From Shewanella donghaensis (GTDB lineage Bacteria > Pseudomonadota > Gammaproteobacteria > Enterobacterales > Shewanellaceae), in assembly GCF_007567505.1 (NCBI RefSeq), contig NZ_CP041783.1:4774001-4838000 (forward strand): DNA of 64,000 nucleotides, given 5' to 3'. How positions within the stretch are numbered: the first letter of the stretch is position 1; every line of letters begins with the position of its first letter. Below, piece by piece: positions 60,732 to 64,000 of this stretch. The position numbers and the translations under genes are program-made. The notes below the pieces were generated by a model. The model was given only the letters and a program-made list of their open reading frames with translations, did not search any database and was not told the origin of the DNA.

Positions 60732-61874
60732 ATGAAATTTGAACTAGATACAACAGACGGTCGCGCACGTCGCGGTCGTTTAATTTTTGAGCGTGGCACA
60801 GTTGAAACGCCAGCATTTATGCCAGTAGGTACCTACGGTACCGTGAAAGGTATGACACCTGAAGAAGTTCGCGCTACTGGTGCTGATATTCTTTTAGGTA
60901 ATACCTTCCATTTATGGCTTCGCCCTGGTGAAGAAATCATGCGTAAACATGGTGATCTTCATGACTTCATGAATTGGCAGCGTCCAATTTTGACTGACTC
61001 AGGTGGATTCCAAGTATTTAGCTTGGGTGATATTCGTAAAATCACCGAAGAAGGCGTGCATTTCCGTTCACCTATCAATGGCGAGAAAATTTTCTTAGAC
61101 CCTGAAAAGTCTATGCAAATTCAAGATTCATTAGGCAGTGATGTGGTAATGATTTTTGACGAATGTACGCCATACCCAGCAACACATGATGAAGCACGTA
61201 AATCGATGCAAATGTCATTGCGTTGGGCGCAGCGTTCACGTGATGAATTCAATCGTTTAGAAAATCCGAACTCGCTATTCGGTATTATTCAAGGCGGTGT
61301 ATATGAAGATTTACGTGATGAAAGTATTAAAGGACTAACTGACATCGGTTTTGATGGCTATGCCGTTGGTGGTTTAGCTGTGGGGGAACCGAAAGAAGAT
61401 ATGCACCGCATTTTAGAGCATGTTTGTCCTCAGATCCCTGAAGACAAGCCTCGTTATTTAATGGGTGTAGGTAAGCCAGAAGATTTAGTTGAAGGCGTAC
61501 GTCGCGGTGTAGATATGTTTGACTGTGTTATGCCAACGCGTAACGCACGTAATGGTCATTTATTTACTTCTGAAGGTGTGGTTAAGATTCGTAATGCTCG
61601 TCATCGCGATGATACCGCTACCCTTGATGAAAGTTGTGATTGTTATACTTGTAAAAACTACACTCGTTCGTATTTATATCATCTAGATCGCTGTAATGAG
61701 ATCTTAGGTGCTCGTTTAAACACCATTCACAACCTACGTTACTATCAAATGTTGATGGAAGGTTTGCGTGGTGCAATTCAGACGGGTACATTAGACGCCT
61801 TCGTCACAGAGTTTTACACCAAACTGGGTCGAGAAGTACCAGAGGTCCCAGCAGTAACAAAGTTAGTTGACTGA
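60732..61874 (+). CDS. tgt: Queuine/preQ1 tRNA-guanine transglycosylase
   Basis: The 380-residue enzyme exchanges G34 for preQ1 in tRNAs with GUN anticodons. It has the catalytic Asp in LTDSGGFQVFSLGDIRK, the nucleophile Asp in MGVGKPEDLVEGVRRGVDMFDCVMPTRNARNG, and the zinc site CDCYTCKNYTRSYLYHL. Its length matches the family. It is followed after 30 bases by yajC in a conserved order. Confidence 0.97.
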   Translation: MKFELDTTDGRARRGRLIFERGTVETPAFMPVGTYGTVKGMTPEEVRATGADILLGNTFHLWLRPGEEIMRKHGDLHDFMNWQRPILTDSGGFQVFSLGDIRKITEEGVHFRSPINGEKIFLDPEKSMQIQDSLGSDVVMIFDECTPYPATHDEARKSMQMSLRWAQRSRDEFNRLENPNSLFGIIQGGVYEDLRDESIKGLTDIGFDGYAVGGLAVGEPKEDMHRILEHVCPQIPEDKPRYLMGVGKPEDLVEGVRRGVDMFDCVMPTRNARNGHLFTSEGVVKIRNARHRDDTATLDESCDCYTCKNYTRSYLYHLDRCNEILGARLNTIHNLRYYQMLMEGLRGAIQTGTLDAFVTEFYTKLGREVPEVPAVTKLVD

Positions 61875-61904
61875 TTTTTTTTAATAAAATAAAAAGAGAG
61901 TAAT

Positions 61905-62237
61905 ATGTTAATTTCAAATGCATACGCAAACGCAGCAGGCGCTCCTCAAGGTGGTGGCACTATGGAACTGATTTTCATGCTAGTTATTTTTGGCTTGATT
62001 TTCTACTTCATGATTTTCCGCCCACAGTCTAAGCGTGTTAAAGAGCACAAAAACCTTATGACTGCATTAGGCAAAGGTGATGAAGTGCTAACAAGCGGCG
62101 GCATTTTAGGCAAGATTGCTAAAATCAGTGAAGAAAGTGATTACGTTTTATTGACTATCAATGAAACCAGCCAAATCACGATTAAAAAGGACTATATTGC
62201 AGCGGTATTGCCTAAAGGCTCTATCCAGTCGTTGTAA
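61905..62237 (+). CDS. yajC: Preprotein translocase accessory subunit YajC
   Basis: The 110-residue protein has one membrane helix (MELIFMLVIFGLIFYFMIF) followed by the typical RPQSKRVKEHKNLMTALGKGDEVLTSGGILGKIAKI. It joins SecDF in the Sec holotranslocon. It lies between tgt and secD as in most gammaproteobacteria. Confidence 0.95.
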   Translation: MLISNAYANAAGAPQGGGTMELIFMLVIFGLIFYFMIFRPQSKRVKEHKNLMTALGKGDEVLTSGGILGKIAKISEESDYVLLTINETSQITIKKDYIAAVLPKGSIQSL

Positions 62238-62254
62238 GCCAAGAGGGCTCATGT

Positions 62255-64000
62255 GTGTTAAATAAATACCCAATGTGGAAAAACATCATGGTGATGATTA
62301 TCGTCGCCGTTGGTGCTTTTTATGCAACTCCTAACCTATTTGGTGAGGATCATGCGGTACAAGTCGTAGCGACTCGTGGCGCTGAAGTGACAACTTCAAC
62401 TCTATCGACAGTAAATGGATTACTCGAAAGTAAAGGCATTGCGGTAAAGCGCGCTGAGCTCGAAGATGGTCAATTACTGGTTCGTGTTCAAAATTCTGAT
62501 CAGCAATTACTTGCTAAAGAAGCCATTGCTGAAGCTCTAGGTGAAAAATATACCGTAGCGTTAAATTTAGCGCCTGCGACACCTGAGTGGCTTGAAGCCC
62601 TTGGTGGTTCACCAATGAAGTTCGGTCTGGATTTACGCGGCGGTGTGCATTTCTTAATGGAAGTGGACATGGGTGAAGCGATTCGCAAGATGGAAGAAGC
62701 TAAAATTGCTGATTTCAGAACGCAATTACGTGAAGAAAAAATTCGTTACGCAGGTGTTCGTAAAACACCTAAAGGTCTCGAAATTAAATTCCGTGATGCG
62801 GAAAATTTAGCAAAAGCTGAACGCTTCCTTAAGTCTCGCAGTAACGAAATGGTGTTTAATGATGGTAGTAGTGGCGATAATTTCGCTTTGTACGCCACCA
62901 TGAGTGAAAGTTACCTTACGCAAATTAAGGAAGAAGCACTTCAGCAAAACATCACCACTATTCGTAACCGTGTAAATGAACTTGGTGTTTCTGAGCCTGT
63001 GGTACAACGTCAAGGTGCAGAGCGTATCATTGTCGAACTACCAGGTGTACAAGATACCGCTCGTGCTAAAGAAATTTTAGGTGCTACAGCATCGATTGAA
63101 TTTCGAATGGTTGATGAAAAGACTGACCTTAGTGCAGCAGCCAATGGTCGAGTTCCTGCTACTTCTGAAGTATTCCCTCGTCGTTCAGGCGGTATTACTG
63201 TCCTGAAAAAAGAAGTGATGTTAACTGGTGATCATATTACTGGTGCACAACCTTCTTTTGATGAATATAGCCGTCCACAAGTATCTATTAACTTAGATGC
63301 TAAAGGTGGCAATATCTTCTCTAACGTGACTAAAGACAACATTGGTAACCCAATGGCGACTTTATTTATTGAGTATAAGGATAGCGGTCTTCGCAATCCT
63401 GATGGCTCAGTGAAGATGACTAAAATTGAAGAAGTTATTTCGGTTGCGACGATTCAAGCACGCCTTGGTCGAAATTTCGTCATTAACGGACTGGATCACT
63501 CAGAAGCGCAAAGCCTAGCGTTACTACTTCGTGCAGGTGCGCTTATTGCGCCGGTAACGATTGTAGAAGAACGCACAATTGGTCCAAGTCTTGGTGCTGA
63601 AAACGTCCAGAACGGTATTCAAGCGATGATTTGGGGCTTGGCTGTTGTTGTTGTCTTCATGCTTATTTACTACCGAGCATTTGGCGTTATCGCAAACTTA
63701 GCGCTTACTGTTAACTTAGTGATGGTTGTTGGCGTGATGTCAATGTTATCTGCTGTACTAACCCTACCAGGTATTGCTGGTATGGTACTGACGGTAGGTA
63801 TGGCGGTTGATGGTAACGTACTGATTTATGAGCGCATCCGTGAAGAGTTACTTGCTGGGCGAAGTGTTCAACAAGCGATTCATGAAGGTTACGCTAATGC
63901 ATTTTCAACTATTGCTGATGCCAACATAACCACCTTTATGACAGCATTGATTTTATTCGCTGTTGGTACGGGTGCTGTTAAAGGCTTCGCAATTACTCTG
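62255..64000 (+). CDS. secD: Protein translocase subunit SecD (cut by window end)
   Basis: The open frame starts at a GTG with GAGGG 6 bases upstream and reads VLNKYPMWKNIMVMI at the N-terminus, like E. coli SecD. 582 codons are present and the frame is still open at the right edge. The first membrane helix, the periplasmic P1 domain and the start of the C-terminal membrane part (VGMAVDGNVLIYERIREEL) are visible. SecD uses the proton gradient with SecF to help exported proteins leave the channel. An overlapping ATG two bases earlier is out of frame and stops at once. Confidence 0.95.
   Translation, partial: MLNKYPMWKNIMVMIIVAVGAFYATPNLFGEDHAVQVVATRGAEVTTSTLSTVNGLLESKGIAVKRAELEDGQLLVRVQNSDQQLLAKEAIAEALGEKYTVALNLAPATPEWLEALGGSPMKFGLDLRGGVHFLMEVDMGEAIRKMEEAKIADFRTQLREEKIRYAGVRKTPKGLEIKFRDAENLAKAERFLKSRSNEMVFNDGSSGDNFALYATMSESYLTQIKEEALQQNITTIRNRVNELGVSEPVVQRQGAERIIVELPGVQDTARAKEILGATASIEFRMVDEKTDLSAAANGRVPATSEVFPRRSGGITVLKKEVMLTGDHITGAQPSFDEYSRPQVSINLDAKGGNIFSNVTKDNIGNPMATLFIEYKDSGLRNPDGSVKMTKIEEVISVATIQARLGRNFVINGLDHSEAQSLALLLRAGALIAPVTIVEERTIGPSLGAENVQNGIQAMIWGLAVVVVFMLIYYRAFGVIANLALTVNLVMVVGVMSMLSAVLTLPGIAGMVLTVGMAVDGNVLIYERIREELLAGRSVQQAIHEGYANAFSTIADANITTFMTALILFAVGTGAVKGFAITL

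Overview
The window looks like a chromosomal segment of a low-GC marine gammaproteobacterium, most likely Shewanella. The reasons are a surface multihaem cytochrome of the MtrC/OmcA/UndA type, a complete leucine/isovalerate (liu) operon with its MerR regulator LiuR, a menA next to tesB-ybaY, and the acpH-queA-tgt-yajC-secD order common to gammaproteobacteria. GC is in the low 40s by eye.

Layout. 1-6500 holds the 3' end of tdk, a DmdC-like acyl-CoA dehydrogenase, an alpha/beta hydrolase, a periplasmic thioredoxin-like protein, a HemN-like radical SAM protein and a DUF1097 membrane protein. 6600-11420 is a mosaic: a small outer-membrane protein, an FKBP isomerase, then two AT-rich genes (a secreted helical protein and a trypsin-like serine protease lipoprotein) separated by several copies of a hairpin-rich repeat family. 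Two copies lie in inverted orientation on either side of the protease gene. 11423-20298 (minus strand) is the liuR-liuABCDE-scoAB operon, which takes isovaleryl-CoA to acetoacetate and acetyl-CoA. A short-chain acyl-CoA synthetase (20804) diverges from it, and both ends of the shared control region carry the palindrome TTTACGTAAA.

22700-32500 is accessory: a membrane protein, an SDR and a LysR regulator with an unusual Cys/His cluster. They are followed by an aldehyde:ferredoxin-oxidoreductase-type operon like E. coli ydhY-ydhV-ydhW, divergent from an 11-haem outer-membrane cytochrome. Each side of that divergent promoter has one near-consensus CRP/FNR site. 32800-41820 has gnd, an OmpA-family protein with duplicated DUF4892-like N-terminal units, a divergent IclR/PhyH pair, menA, tesB, a YbaY lipoprotein and an MFS transporter.

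42319-46775 is a translation cluster. A minus-strand operon of tRNA-Ala(GGC) plus eight tRNA-Glu(UUC) genes lies directly downstream of gltX and is built from a 380-bp two-gene repeat with one broken copy. Upstream of gltX is a plus-strand operon of seven tRNA-Val(UAC) genes. Both tRNA operons have near-consensus sigma-70 promoters. 47064-64000 contains an ABC transporter, an AdaA-AlkA fusion overlapping an Ogt-type methyltransferase gene, a DEAD-box helicase, a dual-specificity phosphatase, a phospholipase D/cardiolipin synthase-type lipoprotein, CheV, SstT, RluA, AcpH, and the queA-tgt-yajC-secD run, with secD cut by the window end.

The places most worth following up are the repeat-bounded cargo genes (6.9-11.4 kb) and the AOR/11-haem cytochrome divergent pair (26.2-32.5 kb).
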